A stretch of DNA of 64,000 nucleotides from an uncultured Hyphomonadaceae bacterium (GTDB taxonomy: Bacteria; Pseudomonadota; Alphaproteobacteria; Caulobacterales; Hyphomonadaceae), in contig CAJXOF010000010.1 in the NCBI GenBank assembly GCA_913057945.1, forward strand, positions 78,109 to 142,108, read 5' to 3'. The notes beneath the pieces are model-generated. The model was given only the letters and a program-made list of their open reading frames with translations. It searched no databases and was not told the origin of the DNA. Position numbers and translations under genes: made by a program. Below are positions 1 through 9,262 of this stretch, piece after piece; within the stretch, counting starts at the first letter, position 1, and every line of letters begins with the position of its first letter.

Positions 1-951
1 GAGCCCGCAGCATACATTGTAGAGAAGCATCTGTCCCGCTTCGTGATCGGCCAAAACCCGGCCAATATCGAATTGATCTGGGACCAGATGTATTTTTCCA
101 CTCAGTATTATGGTCGCAAAGGACTGGTCATAAACGCCATCTCTGGTGTCGATCTGGCCCTGTGGGACCTCCTCGGCAGGCTGCGGCAGGAGCCGGTCCA
201 CGCGATGATTGGCGGCGCCGTGCGCGATGAAATCCAGTTCTATGCCACGGGATCCCGGCCGGACTTGGCCAAGCAGATGGGATTCATCGGGGGCAAGATG
301 CCGCTTCGCCACGCCCCGCTCGAAGGTGACGAAGGCATGAGACAGGCGGTCGACAACATCGGGGAAATGCGCGGGCGCGTAGGCGCGGATTTCTGGCTCA
401 TGCTCGACTGCTGGATGGCGCTCGATCTCGACTATGCAACGCGCCTTGCGCACTCCGCGGCGGAGTATGGCCTCAAATGGATCGAAGAAGCGCTCAGCCC
501 CGACGATTACTGGGGCTATCAGGACCTTAAAAAGGCCGTCCCCGCAGGTATGCTCGTCACTACCGGCGAGCATGAGGCGACCCGCTGGGGCTTTCGCATG
601 CTGCTCGAAATGGATTGTTGCGACATCATTCAGCCGGATGTGGGCTGGTGTGGCGGCTTGACCGAGTTGCTGAAAATATCAGCCTTGGCGGACTCGCATG
701 GCAAGCTGGTCATCCCGCACGGCTCTTCTGTTTACAGTTATCATTTTGTCATTTCGCGACACAATAGTCCGTTTGCAGAGTTCCTGATGATGGCTCCCGG
801 AGCCGACAAGGTCGTGCCCATGTTCTCGCCCCAGTTGCAGGGCGAACCCGTGCCGGAGAAAGGCAGGCTTTCGGTTTCAGCGCTCGAGAAACCGGGCTTC
901 GGCGTCGAGCTTGATCGCAGCCTAAATCTGTTCCGTCCCTATAATCCCTAA
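1..951 (+). CDS. rhmD: L-rhamnonate dehydratase, 5'-truncated by window edge
   Basis: Enolase-superfamily dehydratase that converts L-rhamnonate to 2-keto-3-deoxy-L-rhamnonate in the non-phosphorylating L-rhamnose pathway. The frame is open from base 1 (EPAAYIVEKHLSRF...), so the gene starts upstream; 316 codons remain and roughly 80-90 N-terminal residues are missing compared with the usual ~400 aa. Family signatures seen are IQFYATGSRPDLAKQMGFIG, the metal-ligand stretch LDCWMALD, KWIEEALSPDDYWGY, TTGEHEATRWGF, DIIQPDVGWCGG and IPHGSSVYSYHF with the catalytic His. This pattern is specific for rhamnonate dehydratase rather than generic mandelate racemase. It is first in a run of same-strand rhamnose genes, 13 bases before the next. 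A GTG at 43 is in frame but is only an internal valine. Confidence 0.93.
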   Translation, partial: EPAAYIVEKHLSRFVIGQNPANIELIWDQMYFSTQYYGRKGLVINAISGVDLALWDLLGRLRQEPVHAMIGGAVRDEIQFYATGSRPDLAKQMGFIGGKMPLRHAPLEGDEGMRQAVDNIGEMRGRVGADFWLMLDCWMALDLDYATRLAHSAAEYGLKWIEEALSPDDYWGYQDLKKAVPAGMLVTTGEHEATRWGFRMLLEMDCCDIIQPDVGWCGGLTELLKISALADSHGKLVIPHGSSVYSYHFVISRHNSPFAEFLMMAPGADKVVPMFSPQLQGEPVPEKGRLSVSALEKPGFGVELDRSLNLFRPYNP

Positions 952-964
952 AGAAAGATCCGCC

Positions 965-1840
965 ATGAAGCTTTGCAGATATGGTCCTCCGGGTAAGGAA
1001 AAGCCCGGCCTCGTTGATGAGAACGGCCGCATTCGCGACCTCTCCGGCCATGTTGACGACATCACCCCCAACGCCCTCTCCCCGCGCATGCTGGCCAACT
1101 TGTCGAAAGTGGGGGCGGAATCATTGCCCCTCGTCGATAAGGATGTGCGCTATGGCGTACCGGTCAACGGCATTCCAAAGATCGTCGCTGTCGGCTTGAA
1201 TTATGCCGACCATGCGCGCGAATCCGGCCTTCCCATTCCGACGGAGCCGATCACCTTCATGAAGGCCGTATCGAGCCTTACCGGCCCGAACGACAATATC
1301 ATACTGCCGCCCAACTCCACGCATACGGATTGGGAGGTGGAACTGGGCGTGATCATTGGCCATCGCGCTTCTCATATTTCTGAAGAAGAAGTTCCCTCCC
1401 ACATTGCCGGCTACGTACTCGCCAACGACGTTTCCGAACGTTTCGACCAGAAGGAGCGCGGCTCGCAATGGAGCAAGGGCAAGGGACACGACACCTTCTG
1501 TCCGGTCGGCCCCTGGCTTGTGACCACGGACGAGATACCTGACCCGCAAGACCTGAACATGTTTCTCGACATCAATGGCGAACGCAAACAGACGGGCAAT
1601 ACGAAGACCATGATCTTCACTGTCGCGCAGGCGATTTCCTATATCAGCCGTTACGTGACGCTGAAGCCGGGCGATCTCGTCATTACCGGAACGCCGCCAG
1701 GCGTCGGGGAAGGTCAGAAACCGAAGCCGCAATTCCTACGCGAAGGCGATGTCATGGAGCTTGGCATAGATCGTCTAGGTGCACAGCGGCAGAACGTCGT
1801 CGCGTGGGCCCGCGACAATAGGCAGGGAGATTCCGCGTGA
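965..1840 (+). CDS. FAH-family hydrolase, probable 2,4-diketo-3-deoxy-L-rhamnonate hydrolase
   Basis: A 291-aa fumarylacetoacetate-hydrolase-fold enzyme. The family core is clear: KIVAVGLNYADHARESG near residues 75-90, the metal-binding WEVELGVIIG, the YVLANDVSERFDQ stretch and the C-terminal PGDLVITGTPPGVGEG. In the Sphingomonas L-rhamnose diketo-hydrolase route the enzyme LRA6, of this fold, cleaves 2,4-diketo-3-deoxy-L-rhamnonate to pyruvate and L-lactate. That assignment here is inferred from the neighbours (rhamnonate dehydratase before, SDR and lactonase after). The start is preceded by AAAGAAAGA. The stop overlaps the next start by four bases (GTGA), indicating co-translation. A generic FAH hydrolase for another 3-deoxy sugar acid is the alternative. 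Confidence 0.85.
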   Translation: MKLCRYGPPGKEKPGLVDENGRIRDLSGHVDDITPNALSPRMLANLSKVGAESLPLVDKDVRYGVPVNGIPKIVAVGLNYADHARESGLPIPTEPITFMKAVSSLTGPNDNIILPPNSTHTDWEVELGVIIGHRASHISEEEVPSHIAGYVLANDVSERFDQKERGSQWSKGKGHDTFCPVGPWLVTTDEIPDPQDLNMFLDINGERKQTGNTKTMIFTVAQAISYISRYVTLKPGDLVITGTPPGVGEGQKPKPQFLREGDVMELGIDRLGAQRQNVVAWARDNRQGDSA

Positions 1841-2583
1841 TTTATAAAAACAGATTTGCCGGCAAAACCGCCGTCATCACCGGCGGCGCCTCAGGCCTTG
1901 GGCTCGCCAGCGGCCAGCGCATCGCCGAAGAAGGTGGTAATGTCTTCCTCTGGGACATGGATGGCGAAGGCCTTGAGAAAGCGCAGGAGAAGATTCCCTC
2001 TGCCCATATCAAACAGATCGACATTACCGATCCCGAGGCGGCCGAAAACGCCGCCGCGCAGGCGGCGGAAAAAACCGGCGTCATTGATATTCTCATCAAC
2101 AGTGCAGGAATTACCGGCGCAACCGGCCCGGTACAGGAGTTTCCGATTGAGAGCTGGCGAAAGGTCATGCAGATCAATCTGGATGGCACGTTTTACTGCT
2201 GCCGCGCCATTATTCCTCATATGCTGAAAAACGGGTACGGACGGATTATCAACATCGCCTCTGTTGCGGGCAAGGAAGGCAATCCGAACGCTTCAGCCTA
2301 TTCCGCTTCAAAAGCTGGCGTCATCGGCCTGACGAAAAGCCTGGGGAAAGAATTAGCGCAGACCGGCATCACTGCGAACTGCATAACCCCAGCGACGTTC
2401 GAAAGCCCTATTCTCGATCAACTACCGCAAAGCCAAGTAGATTACATGCGCTCAAAAATACCGATGGGCCGCCTCGGCACGGCGGAGGAAAACGCCAACA
2501 TCGTCTGTTTCATCGCTAGCGAAGAGTGCTCTTTCACCACCGCTGCGACCTTCGACACGTCAGGTGGTCGAACGACATACTAG
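1837..2583 (+). CDS. SDR dehydrogenase, probable 2-keto-3-deoxy-L-rhamnonate 4-dehydrogenase
   Basis: A 248-aa classical short-chain dehydrogenase. The Rossmann motif TGGASGLG lies near residues 15-22, NSAG near 88 and the catalytic YSASK near 158. GTG start with GGGAGA upstream, overlapping the hydrolase stop by four bases. In the diketo-hydrolase rhamnose pathway an SDR (LRA5) oxidises 2-keto-3-deoxy-L-rhamnonate at C4, making the substrate of the FAH hydrolase next door; the position fits that step. It could instead be the first enzyme, L-rhamnose 1-dehydrogenase (LRA1), also an SDR and not otherwise seen in the window. Family assignment is firm; the substrate is inferred. Confidence 0.82.
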   Translation: MIYKNRFAGKTAVITGGASGLGLASGQRIAEEGGNVFLWDMDGEGLEKAQEKIPSAHIKQIDITDPEAAENAAAQAAEKTGVIDILINSAGITGATGPVQEFPIESWRKVMQINLDGTFYCCRAIIPHMLKNGYGRIINIASVAGKEGNPNASAYSASKAGVIGLTKSLGKELAQTGITANCITPATFESPILDQLPQSQVDYMRSKIPMGRLGTAEENANIVCFIASEECSFTTAATFDTSGGRTTY

Positions 2584-2638
2584 CGACAAGCGGCTTTTGC
2601 GGCCAGAAAGAAGCCGTCAGCCTGGGGAGGAAACTGTC

Positions 2639-3538
2639 ATGCATGATGTGCCCTTCGTCGATGCCCATGTCCACTTCTGGGATCTCGACACGATTCAGCA
2701 TCCCTGGTTGATGCCTCCATTTTCCTCGGACGGCCTCATGGGGTCTGTCGAGGCGATCGCCTCAAATTACGGACCTCAAGAATATAACCGTGATGCAGCA
2801 GCTTGGACCATCGCAGGCACCGTGCATGTGGATGCCGGCGCAGCCGCCGATCAGGCTATTGAAGAAACCCGCTGGCTCGATAGCTTGCGCGGCGCATATG
2901 GTGCCCCAACAGCCATCATAGCTTTTGCTGAACTGAACGATCCGGGACTAGACAGCACTTTGTCGGCGCACAGCGAATTTGACGCGGTTCGCGGTATCCG
3001 ACAAATCGTCAACTACCATAACGATCCATACAGAAGTTACACGCCTGCCGACATCACTCTCAGCGATGAATGGCAAGCGGGTTTCCGGAAACTTGCCAAG
3101 TTTGGGCTCTGCTTTGACTTGCAGGCCTACCCTTCACAGTTTCCCAATCTTGCCCCCCTGATAGCCGCCAACGACGACATACCGGTCATGATCAACCATG
3201 CCGGAATGCCCTTCCATGATGAAAAGGAAGAGTGGCGTATGGGGATGAGTCTACTGGCCGATCTTCCACATTGCTCGGTAAAGATATCTGGCTTCGGCAT
3301 CACCAATCATGATTGGAGCGAAGACTCGATACGCCCTTATGTGTTGGAAACAATCGATCTCTTCGGTCCAGACCGGGTGATGTTCGCAAGCGATTTTCCT
3401 ACAGACAAACTTTATGCCGATTTCGACCGGTGTCTGACCGCCTATGCGAGCATCATTTCCGACTTCAGCGATGACGAAAAACACGGCATGTGGGGGCTAA
3501 ATGCAAACCGCCTCTATCGCCTGGGACTTTCCATATGA
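2639..3538 (+). CDS. Amidohydrolase-family lactonase, probable L-rhamnono-1,4-lactonase
   Basis: A 299-aa metal-dependent hydrolase of the COG3618 amidohydrolase_2 type. It starts with the metal motif VDAHVHFWDLD, has a central MINHAGMP His motif and ends with the DRVMFASDFPTD strand that carries the catalytic Asp. In Sphingomonas and similar bacteria a lactonase of this family (LRA2) opens L-rhamnono-lactone to L-rhamnonate, the substrate of the dehydratase at the start of this locus. The ATG at 2639 is chosen because GGGGAGGAAAC precedes it and the HxH motif then sits at the usual place near the N-terminus. The frame is open further upstream to 2564, but that extension overlaps the SDR gene. 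A 233-base gap without a recognisable gene follows. Confidence 0.85.
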   Translation: MHDVPFVDAHVHFWDLDTIQHPWLMPPFSSDGLMGSVEAIASNYGPQEYNRDAAAWTIAGTVHVDAGAAADQAIEETRWLDSLRGAYGAPTAIIAFAELNDPGLDSTLSAHSEFDAVRGIRQIVNYHNDPYRSYTPADITLSDEWQAGFRKLAKFGLCFDLQAYPSQFPNLAPLIAANDDIPVMINHAGMPFHDEKEEWRMGMSLLADLPHCSVKISGFGITNHDWSEDSIRPYVLETIDLFGPDRVMFASDFPTDKLYADFDRCLTAYASIISDFSDDEKHGMWGLNANRLYRLGLSI

Positions 3539-3771
3539 TGTACCCGAGAGAGCAGGACTGACGCGCATGAAAACTGCCTCGACACATGGCTTTCGCCAAA
3601 AAGCGCATGCCAAACTTTCGCGCTTTCTTTGCAACCATGTCCATGGCGGCTCGCCATCCAACGCCGCTCTTCATGGCAGCGACGCAGCCGGCGAGCGTGA
3701 CGAACACACATCAAATCGGCCAGTCAATTTTGGCGCGGACAGATATAAATACACAGAAGGGGTAACACACC

Positions 3772-4887
3772 ATGGGCGGTAATCCACTTTTAGGCGTCTT
3801 CTTTCACTGGCTCGGCGGCCTGTCATCGGCCAGCTTTTATGTCCCTTACAAGAAGGTCCGGCTCTGGTCGTGGGAAATTTTTTGGCTCACGGGTGGGATA
3901 TTCTCCTGGATCTTTGCGCCCTGGATTGCCGCCTTCATCGGTACGGAAGATGTCTTGAGTGTCCTGTCGGGCGCTCCTACCTCCACACTCCAATGGTGTT
4001 ATTTTTTTGGAGCACTCTGGGGCTTTGGGGGACTAACCTTTGGCCTTACCATGCGGTATCTCGGCGTCTCACTTGGCATGGCGGTCGCCCTTGGTCTAAC
4101 CACAGCATTTGGCACGCTTGTGCCTCCAATCTTCGCCGGTGAGTTCGTTGATACGCTACTGGCAGAAACGGGGGGGCAGATTGTTTTCCTCGGCATTCTC
4201 CTCACCCTGGTTGGGATTGTCGTCGTGGCCATGGCTGGCCATGCCAAAGAGAAAGAAGTGCCGCAGGAAGAACGGGTGAAGACCATCGCCGAGTTCGATT
4301 ACCGCAAGGGTATAATGGTCGCGATTTTTTCGGGCATCATGTCGAGTTGTTTCGCCTATGGTCTTGCCGCTGGCGAACCCATCCGCCAGGCGTCACTGGC
4401 CGCAGGAACCGGCACCTTATGGCAGGGGCTGCCCGTATTGTGTGTTGTGCTCGCGGGTGGGTTCACAACGAATTTCATCTGGTGCACAGTCATGATTGTC
4501 CGCAACAAGTCTGCGGGCCAGTGGATCGGCCGGCAGAATGCCAGTACTATTGCACCACCCTCCGTATCGGCACTGGGGGAGAATAGCGTCCCTCCGGCCC
4601 AGTCAAAGCCACCCTTGCTGTTAAACTATGGCCTGTGCGCCATTGCCGGCACGCTGTGGTACCTGCAGTTTTTTTTCTACACGATGGGTGAAAGCCAGAT
4701 GGGCCGTTTCGGCTTCTCGTCCTGGACCTTGCATATGGCGAGCATCATCATCTTCTCGACCCTGTGGGGATTTTCCCTCGGCGAATGGCGTGCCTCCAGC
4801 AGCAAAACGAAACGGCTAGTATGGCTCGGCATCGCCTTGCTTGTCGGCTCCACCGGCATCATCGGTTACGGCAACTATCTCAGCTAA
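3772..4887 (+). CDS. rhaT: L-rhamnose-proton symporter RhaT
   Basis: A 371-aa inner-membrane transporter of the drug/metabolite transporter superfamily, RhaT type, with about ten hydrophobic segments. The N-terminal pattern GVFFHWLGGLSSASFYVPYK and the stretch RYLGVSLGMAVALGLTTAFG match the RhaT family (E. coli RhaT is 344 aa). It would import L-rhamnose with protons for the enzymes upstream. The ATG is preceded by GAAGGGGT. A hydrophilic insertion around residues 245-285, containing a Pro/Ser-rich loop, makes it slightly longer than the E. coli protein. It is separated from the upstream enzymes by 233 bases and from the GH28 gene by 47, so it may head a transport/hydrolase sub-operon. Confidence 0.9.
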   Translation: MGGNPLLGVFFHWLGGLSSASFYVPYKKVRLWSWEIFWLTGGIFSWIFAPWIAAFIGTEDVLSVLSGAPTSTLQWCYFFGALWGFGGLTFGLTMRYLGVSLGMAVALGLTTAFGTLVPPIFAGEFVDTLLAETGGQIVFLGILLTLVGIVVVAMAGHAKEKEVPQEERVKTIAEFDYRKGIMVAIFSGIMSSCFAYGLAAGEPIRQASLAAGTGTLWQGLPVLCVVLAGGFTTNFIWCTVMIVRNKSAGQWIGRQNASTIAPPSVSALGENSVPPAQSKPPLLLNYGLCAIAGTLWYLQFFFYTMGESQMGRFGFSSWTLHMASIIIFSTLWGFSLGEWRASSSKTKRLVWLGIALLVGSTGIIGYGNYLS

Positions 4888-4934
4888 GTGCCAAATACAT
4901 CGCATGCAGAATAAGATAAAAAGGGAGAATATCC

Positions 4935-6545
4935 ATGCTCGACAGACGGTCACTGATCTTAGCTAGCGGCGCCGGATTGGCCGCCGCCGCAGGCTGCGCC
5001 ACGACACCGCAACCCAAGGCACAGGCACAAGACTTTGGCGCCACCTCAGTTGAAGGCATTCTCAACGTCCGCCACTTCGGCGCCACAGGCGATGGGACGA
5101 CCATCGACACGCCAGCCATCAACCGGGCCATTGATGACGCTGCAGCCCGCGGAGGCGGGACGGTCTATTTCCCTCCAGGGAAGTATGCGTGTTTTACCAT
5201 CCGTCTTAAGAGCAAAGTTTCCCTTTACCTTGAGCAGGGCGCTATTATTTATGCGGCCCCCGCCCCGCCGGAAGGCACCTCGGGCGGTTACGATCATCCC
5301 GAACCGATCGACCCCTCCTATGCAAACTATCAGGATTTCGGGCACGGCCATTGGCGAAACAGCCTGATTTGGGGCGAGGGTCTGAGCGATATCACAATCG
5401 CCGGCGACGGCCTCATTGATGGCACCAACCTCGCCCGCGGCGACGGCAGCTACAACTACATGGACGATCCGCATTATAATGGGACGGGCAACAAAGCGAT
5501 CGCACTAAAATGGTGTCGCAACGTGCTCCTGCGAGATTTCCGCGTCTACCGCGGCGGTTGGTTCGCGCTGCTCGCCACCGGTGTTGACAACATGACTATC
5601 GACAATCTGATAGTCGACACGACCCGCGACGGTTTCGACATTGATTGCTGCCGCAATGTACGCGTCACCAACTGCCATGTTAACTCACCCTGGGATGATG
5701 GGATCTGCCTGAAGTCGAGCTATGCGCTGGGTGAGGTGCGCGCGACTGAGAATGTCATGATCGCTAACTGCTATGTCACAGGCAATTACGAAATCGGCTC
5801 ACTGATCGACGCTACCTGGAAGAAGATGCCCCCCTCCTTCGCGTCACAGGTTCACGGACGGATAAAATTCGGCACGGAGTCCAATGGTGGCTACAAAAAC
5901 ATCACTATTACCAACTGCACATTCGAGGACAGTCAGGGCTTTGCCCTGGAAACGGTGGACGGCGGAGATCTTGAAGACGTAACGATCTCCAACTGCACCA
6001 TGCGTGGCAACTATTCTTCCCCCATCTTCCTGCGCCTGGGACGGCGTATGCGGGGACCGAAAGGTGCCGCGATCGCGAAATTTCGCCGCATTCTGATTAG
6101 TAACATCGTCAGTTCGTCCTCAGCCCCCCTGTTGCCGTCCATCATCGCAGGCATTCCCGGCCATCCCGTGGAAGACGTGAAGATCGCTGACTGCTACTTC
6201 CATCAAGAAGGCGGCGCCCCGGAAAATCTTGTGAATCGCGTCCCGCCGCTGGAGGAACTCGGCTACCCCGAACCCAATATGTTTGGCGACCTCCCGGCAA
6301 CCGGTTTCTATATCCGCGATGCGAAGAACGTCGAGATGAGCAATATTGAAGTTGCCGTCGAGAAGGCCGATCCACGTGCAGCCTTCTGGTTGCAGGATGT
6401 GGAGGGAGCTGATTTCTTCCGTCTCCGCGTACCGGGTGGCGCCCCTTCCTTCCATCTGAGCAATGTTAGCAAGTTCCGCAATTTCGGCAGCCTGTCGGCT
6501 CCCGAAAAGCAAATGGAATCGGTTCAGTCGACGACGATTTTCTAG
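4935..6545 (+). CDS. Exported GH28-like pectin/rhamnogalacturonan enzyme, lipoprotein
   Basis: A 536-aa right-handed beta-helix protein. The N-terminus carries a twin-arginine-like RRS followed by a hydrophobic stretch and a lipobox ending at Cys21 (AAAGC), so it is probably a lipoprotein exported folded. NVRHFGATGDGTTIDTPAINRAI (45-67) is the usual start of GH28/pectate-lyase-superfamily helices. The GH28 active-site motifs are only loosely kept: RDGFDID at 231-237 in place of NTDG, WDDGICLKS at 253-261 in place of GDDCIAIKS, and a later GRIKFGTES. Many NITITNC-type rungs follow. Beside rhamnose catabolism genes, a role in trimming rhamnose-containing pectin is the best guess. RBS AAAGGGAGA precedes the ATG. 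Confidence 0.75.
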   Translation: MLDRRSLILASGAGLAAAAGCATTPQPKAQAQDFGATSVEGILNVRHFGATGDGTTIDTPAINRAIDDAAARGGGTVYFPPGKYACFTIRLKSKVSLYLEQGAIIYAAPAPPEGTSGGYDHPEPIDPSYANYQDFGHGHWRNSLIWGEGLSDITIAGDGLIDGTNLARGDGSYNYMDDPHYNGTGNKAIALKWCRNVLLRDFRVYRGGWFALLATGVDNMTIDNLIVDTTRDGFDIDCCRNVRVTNCHVNSPWDDGICLKSSYALGEVRATENVMIANCYVTGNYEIGSLIDATWKKMPPSFASQVHGRIKFGTESNGGYKNITITNCTFEDSQGFALETVDGGDLEDVTISNCTMRGNYSSPIFLRLGRRMRGPKGAAIAKFRRILISNIVSSSSAPLLPSIIAGIPGHPVEDVKIADCYFHQEGGAPENLVNRVPPLEELGYPEPNMFGDLPATGFYIRDAKNVEMSNIEVAVEKADPRAAFWLQDVEGADFFRLRVPGGAPSFHLSNVSKFRNFGSLSAPEKQMESVQSTTIF

Positions 6546-6547
6546 GT

Positions 6548-7732
6548 ATGGCAAGACGACGACTCGCCACGCCGCAATTGCCAGGTCATCGAAATCCGCA
6601 ACAGGACAAACGAGAGGGTCCGTTACCCCGGCATCGTTCGGTTCTTGGCATTGCAAGCCTTCTGTTTCTCCTTCCCGTTTGCGTTGCGTGCACTTCGACT
6701 GGAAGCGTCCCTCGTAACCATCCCTCCAAAGCGCATCTCGTGGGAACCATGCGTGACGGTCATCACATCGATCTTATCCAGCCCGAAACGTTTTATATAT
6801 CGGACAGGGTGGACTTTCTCCAGGTTGAATCGTCGCTCACCGATGGTGTGAGATTCGCCATAGCGGTCTATAAACCAGAGGCGCCCGGACCTATCCTGCT
6901 GATGTCCCACGGCTGGCATGAAAGCGTGACCCGACCAGAGGCCGACACGCCCAATCCCTACCCCGGTTTTCTGACCGTTCAGGTGGACATGCGTGGGCGT
7001 GCCTACTCCTCTGGCGAACCTGATGCAAATGGCTACGAACTCTACGACTTTCTCGATGCCCTCAATTACGCTCAGGAGCATTATTCCGATTTCATCAGTG
7101 ATCCCGACCGGGTTCATTTCATTGGAGGCAGCGGCGGCGGCGGCAATGCACTTGCACTCGCGGCCCGCTTCCCGGACCTGTTTGCGAGTGTAGTCGCTAT
7201 GTACGGGATGAGTGACTATGCCGCTTGGTATCAGGGCGACGAGGTCGGTGAATTCCGCGACGAAATGGATATCTGGATCGGCACCCCGCCCAGCGTGAAC
7301 GCAGAAGCTTATGCTGTCCGGAGCGGTATTACCGCCCTGCCCAATCTGCTCTCTCCGCTGTATCTCGTACACGGGGAGACAGATTTCCGCGTTCCCTCCT
7401 CCCATTCGCGCAATTATGCTGAAGCTGCCAGCCTGTTGCACAAGCCCGTAAGATACTGGGAAATTAAAGGTGTTGGGGACAGCGCTCACCTCGGCAATAT
7501 CACACAGGAACAGCAGGGCAGGCTGGACGCATTCATCAGTACAGCGCTGCAATCACATTTACAGGCACCGACCTTACCGAACAGGGGGATACTTGTTGTG
7601 CCGGGCTATGTCCGGACAAGACATTTCGAAGTGAAGCTCGACTCTATAGATCAGGTCGGCCTCGTTGCGTATGATCTGGAGACAGGCGAGGCGAAATTGA
7701 TCAAGGGCACCGGCACGGTCAGTTTTTATTGA
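6548..7732 (+). CDS. Exported alpha/beta-hydrolase (S9/esterase-like) lipoprotein
   Basis: A 394-aa alpha/beta hydrolase, two bases after the GH28 stop. A long basic N-terminus is followed by a hydrophobic signal and a lipobox at Cys48 (VCVAC). Catalytic elements seen are the nucleophile elbow GGSGGGG with Ser195, the acid in HGETDFRVP (Asp279) and His314 in DSAHLGN. HGWHE and DMRGRAYSSG give the oxyanion and cap regions. The fold fits prolyl-oligopeptidase-like or dienelactone-like esterases. Inside a pectin locus it may remove acetyl or other ester groups, but the sequence does not show the substrate. No other in-frame ATG or GTG lies near the signal peptide, so the ATG at 6548 is used despite a weak RBS. 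Confidence 0.7.
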   Translation: MARRRLATPQLPGHRNPQQDKREGPLPRHRSVLGIASLLFLLPVCVACTSTGSVPRNHPSKAHLVGTMRDGHHIDLIQPETFYISDRVDFLQVESSLTDGVRFAIAVYKPEAPGPILLMSHGWHESVTRPEADTPNPYPGFLTVQVDMRGRAYSSGEPDANGYELYDFLDALNYAQEHYSDFISDPDRVHFIGGSGGGGNALALAARFPDLFASVVAMYGMSDYAAWYQGDEVGEFRDEMDIWIGTPPSVNAEAYAVRSGITALPNLLSPLYLVHGETDFRVPSSHSRNYAEAASLLHKPVRYWEIKGVGDSAHLGNITQEQQGRLDAFISTALQSHLQAPTLPNRGILVVPGYVRTRHFEVKLDSIDQVGLVAYDLETGEAKLIKGTGTVSFY

Positions 7733-7852
7733 TTCCTCTGAACGTTATCGGCGAATGGGCTCAGCACCAGAAACAGAATGCATGCAGACCAATTTGGCGA
7801 TCATCCTGCCGAGCGTCTCGGACGCCGGGGGAGAACGCGGATGAGCTTCTTT

Positions 7853-9262
7853 TCACATCTTCAATACAGACTGCCCATTGACCCGAACATTTCGGATCGA
7901 TAGCCCCTCCGTATACGATATTATACTTTCCTCATGAACCCCATTGAAGGAACAATCCCGCAGCGTGATATTACGTATCGGCGCACCGGGAAGACCTTGG
8001 ACATCCAGCACACGCCCTGCCTTTTCTACGCGCAGGCGCTCTATTGTGAGATTGCGGAGCACCGGTATATAGGGCCCGTTTCCACCCTCCTCATAATTGA
8101 AATCACAGGTGATCGCCGCACGACCGACCTGCCCCACCTCAATATCGCGAAAATAGATATCTTCGACTACGCCGCCGCGCATTGCATTGTTCTTGAACCG
8201 AAGCGCGTACCATAAATCAGGACTACTCATATAGCAGTTTTCGGCAAATACATGATGCACGCCGCCTGATATCTCGCTGCCAATGACAACCCCGCCATGA
8301 CCCGCCTTCATCGTGCAGTTTCGGATCAGGATATTTTTGGCAGGCGTCGCTATCCGCCGGCCATCAGCGTTTCGACCGGACTTGATGGCGATGCAATCGT
8401 CGCCTGTGTCAAACGCGCACCCCTCAATCAGCATGCCGTCCACCGATTCGGGATTGCAGCCATCATTGTTGGGCCCATGGCCAAAGACAGAAACATTCCG
8501 GACAATGACGTTCCTGCTCATTACCGGATGGATATTCCAGCAGGGTGAATTGTGAACACGCACTCCCTCGACCAATACATTGTCGCAATCGTAGAATTCG
8601 ATAAAGCTCGGTCGCAGATAGTGACCTTGGCCAAATATTCGCTCTTTGACAGGAACGCCTTCCTCCGCCATGCGGAACAGGGCTTGTCGGTCCGCAGACT
8701 GACTGCCCATTCCCGTTTCCCAACCAAACCGTTCCGCGCCGCACCAGGGCCACCAATGGTCACTGCTGGCTTGCCCATCCAGCAGGCCAGCACCGGTAAC
8801 CGCCACATTCTTAGCCCCACGCGCGTAGATTAGCGGTGAGTAATTCCACACCTCTACCCCTTCATAACGGGTATAGGCGAGCGGATAGTCTGCAGGATCT
8901 GTACTGAAGAGGATCATCGCCCCTTCCTCTACATGCAGATTGATATTTGATGCCAGATGGATTGGTCCGGTCAGATAGCGGCCCGCGGGCACCACAACCT
9001 GGCCACCGCCGGCATTTGCGCAGAACTTGATTGTCTTTGCGAAGGCTTCCGTGTTCTTGGTCGCTCCATCACCCACAGCCCCATAATCAGTAATTGCCAT
9101 CCGACGCGCAGGAAAACGAGGAGAGGTGAGGGACCGACTGATCTCATGGGCTCGTCGCCACGGCCCCGCAGCCCCGGTTAGTGGTAATGACGCGCAGGCC
9201 CCGAGCCCCAAAGCCGCGCCAGTCATCAAGATGCTGCGTCGCGAAACTTCGTACTCGCTCAT
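7853..9262 (-). CDS. Exported GH28 glycoside hydrolase (polygalacturonase/rhamnogalacturonase type)
   Basis: A 469-aa GH28 enzyme with all family hallmarks: PNNDG at 264-268 (the NTDG motif), GDDC at 287-290, GHGG at 321-324 and RFK at 355-357, on a parallel beta-helix. It should cleave galacturonan or rhamnogalacturonan by inversion. The N-terminus has a twin-arginine motif (SRRSILM) and a lipobox-like LGAC at Cys23. The start at 9262 is chosen because AAGAGAT precedes it and the Tat motif then sits at residues 8-9; the frame runs on to 9301 without an RBS. It is convergent with the esterase gene and so has its own promoter in the AT-rich stretch to its right. Confidence 0.9.
   Translation of the reverse strand: MSEYEVSRRSILMTGAALGLGACASLPLTGAAGPWRRAHEISRSLTSPRFPARRMAITDYGAVGDGATKNTEAFAKTIKFCANAGGGQVVVPAGRYLTGPIHLASNINLHVEEGAMILFSTDPADYPLAYTRYEGVEVWNYSPLIYARGAKNVAVTGAGLLDGQASSDHWWPWCGAERFGWETGMGSQSADRQALFRMAEEGVPVKERIFGQGHYLRPSFIEFYDCDNVLVEGVRVHNSPCWNIHPVMSRNVIVRNVSVFGHGPNNDGCNPESVDGMLIEGCAFDTGDDCIAIKSGRNADGRRIATPAKNILIRNCTMKAGHGGVVIGSEISGGVHHVFAENCYMSSPDLWYALRFKNNAMRGGVVEDIYFRDIEVGQVGRAAITCDFNYEEGGNGPYIPVLRNLTIERLRVEKAGRVLDVQGLPGAPIRNITLRDCSFNGVHEESIISYTEGLSIRNVRVNGQSVLKM

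Noticed and set aside
3501..3782. 93-codon ORF between the lactonase and rhaT
   Set aside because: Starts inside the lactonase gene, runs into the rhaT start, and has no recognisable content.
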